A stretch of 7,157 nucleotides of DNA from Prolixibacteraceae bacterium. Lineage in GTDB: Bacteria; Bacteroidota; Bacteroidia; Bacteroidales; Prolixibacteraceae. Numbering within the stretch: the first letter of the stretch is position 1; the number at the start of each line of letters is the position of its first letter. Position numbers and translations under genes: made by a program. Location of the stretch: positions 1 through 7,157 of the forward strand of contig DPCJ01000172.1 in NCBI GenBank assembly GCA_003516705.1, read 5' to 3'. The notes beneath the pieces are model-generated. The model searched no databases and was not told the origin of the DNA. It worked only from the letters and a program-made list of their open reading frames with translations. Positions 5,907 to 7,157 of the stretch are shown one piece after another.

Positions 5907-7157
5907 TTATTGAACTCCTGCGCGGGTATCCCACCACATTTTCTTGCCCCAGTAATCATCGGCTACTTCATTAACAAAAGCTTCAGCATTAGCCTTGTTA
6001 TAAGTCATTTCATTCTGTGGATAAGGATAACGGAAAGGTGGGCTGTTGTGTCCTGAATAAGGCGAACCCGGAGCCACATAATGGTCTTTCGGAACACCTG
6101 TACGACGGAAAAGAGACCATGCTTCCATTCCTTGTTTAAACAGTGCAATCCACATTTGTTCATACACCTGATCTGTTGTATTGTTGAATTTAGCATCAGC
6201 CGCTAAATAAGCATCAGCATCATCCTGTTCCAATCCGTTTTCGAGGATAGAAGCTTCAACTGCTTTATTGTAAGCAGTTTCAGCTGTCATTCCAACACTG
6301 TACCCTTTCATAGCTGCTTCAGCAACATAGAACATAGTTTCTGAATAACGCATGTACGGAGAGAAACCAGCTGCAGTCCTACGGAAACGCGTACCGATAC
6401 GCGATACAGAAGGAAGTGAAGGTTGAGCAACCGCACCAATAGTAAATCCCCTGTATTCTCCATCAGCAACCGCGGGTATCGCATAAACAGGCAGACGAGG
6501 ATCATTAAGCGCTTTCAAATGGTTAACAAGAAGGTCTGAAACAGCATGGTCATCACGACCTTTGGCATCCACCATCCAGGGTTCTTCGTATGGGTTAACA
6601 CCTGGCCACCAGAAGAAAGCGTTGTCATCATTGCTTTCCATAATCGGGTTAGCCGCTTGGTTACCCATAATGGTTTCAACTGTTGATTTTGCCAATGCTG
6701 AATTTACACCTGAAATACGCATTGCCAATCTTAAACGCAATGAATTTGCAAATTTCTGCCATTTTTCTGTCTCTCCTCCAAAAAGCAGGTCGCCATCTCC
6801 TAACGCATCCGTTTTGGATGCAAGTAGTGTATTCGCTTCAGCCAGTGTTGCCAATAATGCTGGATAAATGTCTTCCTGTTTATCGTATTTAGGAAGCAAA
6901 ATACCATCACTTAACTTATTAGCCTCAGTGTAAGGAATATCCCTCCATGTATCGGTCATTGCCTGATAAATAAAAGCTTCGAGCACCTTTGCCACACCAA
7001 GTAAATTCTTGGCTCCATCAGCTTCAGCTTTCTTTTTTATTTCAGCCACATTTTGCAATGCAATATAACCTTGATACCATTTATTTTCAACAGTACCTGG
7101 TCTGAACTGATAACGTGCCTCGTCGATGTACTGAATTTTTGTAAGATGACCACCATA
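5907..7157 (-). CDS. SusD/RagB-family nutrient-binding outer-membrane lipoprotein (SusD-like_2 type), N-terminus cut by window edge
   Basis: SusD-like proteins are surface lipoproteins that form the lid of a SusC TonB-dependent transporter and help capture glycans, peptides or other nutrients. The frame is open to the right edge; 416 residues are visible, and roughly the first 80-120 (signal peptide, lipobox Cys, first helices) lie outside. A TTG at 7058 is internal and not a start. Family blocks, numbered in the visible part, are KWQKFANSLRLRLAMRIS (132-149), NDPRLPVYA (218-226), PYMRYSETMFYVAEAA (267-282), FKQGMEAWSLFRRTGVP (340-356) and RYPYPQNE (376-383). It ends in KKMWWDTRAGVQ, and the helical TPR-like composition fits. 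Its SusC partner is expected just beyond the right edge, upstream in the operon. The substrate cannot be told: no CAZyme, sulfatase or peptidase gene is in view. A strong terminator follows the stop. Confidence 0.93.
   Translation of the reverse strand, partial: YGGHLTKIQYIDEARYQFRPGTVENKWYQGYIALQNVAEIKKKAEADGAKNLLGVAKVLEAFIYQAMTDTWRDIPYTEANKLSDGILLPKYDKQEDIYPALLATLAEANTLLASKTDALGDGDLLFGGETEKWQKFANSLRLRLAMRISGVNSALAKSTVETIMGNQAANPIMESNDDNAFFWWPGVNPYEEPWMVDAKGRDDHAVSDLLVNHLKALNDPRLPVYAIPAVADGEYRGFTIGAVAQPSLPSVSRIGTRFRRTAAGFSPYMRYSETMFYVAEAAMKGYSVGMTAETAYNKAVEASILENGLEQDDADAYLAADAKFNNTTDQVYEQMWIALFKQGMEAWSLFRRTGVPKDHYVAPGSPYSGHNSPPFRYPYPQNEMTYNKANAEAFVNEVADDYWGKKMWWDTRAGVQ

Noticed and set aside
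5669..5959. 96-codon minus-strand open frame starting inside the SusD gene
   Set aside because: It starts out of frame within the SusD C-terminus and reads through the terminator stem and AT-rich spacer; its composition is lysine/asparagine-rich with no family likeness.
6562..6867. 101-codon plus-strand open frame opposite the SusD gene
   Set aside because: It is a shadow of the SusD coding frame; the minus-strand reading carries all family motifs.

Overview
The window reads as chromosomal DNA of a member of the Bacteroidota, probably class Bacteroidia. Four things point there: an RluA-type pseudouridine synthase directly overlapping a D-Ala-D-Ala ligase gene, a SusD/RagB-type outer-membrane lipoprotein, AT-rich leaders without clear Shine-Dalgarno sequences, and TAnnTTTG-like -7 promoter elements. 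The genus cannot be fixed from the sequence.

Left block, plus strand (1-4917). The window opens inside an rluD-like gene. It overlaps the ddl gene by 11 bases, so the two are almost certainly co-transcribed and translationally coupled. A 136-base gap follows, holding a candidate promoter, an inverted repeat and a DnaA-box-like 9-mer. Next come the replicative helicase gene dnaB and, 47 bases later, a 419-residue exported protein. That protein belongs to a Bacteroidota family often labelled 'asparagine synthetase B', but I see nothing of AsnB in it. It looks more like a class I glutamine-amidotransferase/ThuA-like fold. The first three genes are housekeeping: ribosome modification, peptidoglycan precursor synthesis and replication.

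Right block, minus strand (7157-4962). A SusD-like gene runs in from the right edge with its N-terminus missing and ends at 5907. A strong factor-independent terminator lies at 5853-5887. After a gene-free stretch with a possible promoter comes a small AT-rich gene for an exported protein of unknown function (4962-5663). It converges on the 419-residue gene with only 44 bases between the stop codons. The SusD gene is presumably the downstream member of a SusC/SusD nutrient-uptake pair whose SusC lies beyond the right edge. No carbohydrate-active enzyme, peptidase or regulator is visible here to suggest its substrate.

The window is mostly ordinary core genome. The least understood items are the 419-residue exported protein, which is probably mislabelled in databases, and the small AT-rich exported protein. 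I saw no RNA genes, insertion sequences, CRISPR arrays or phage genes.
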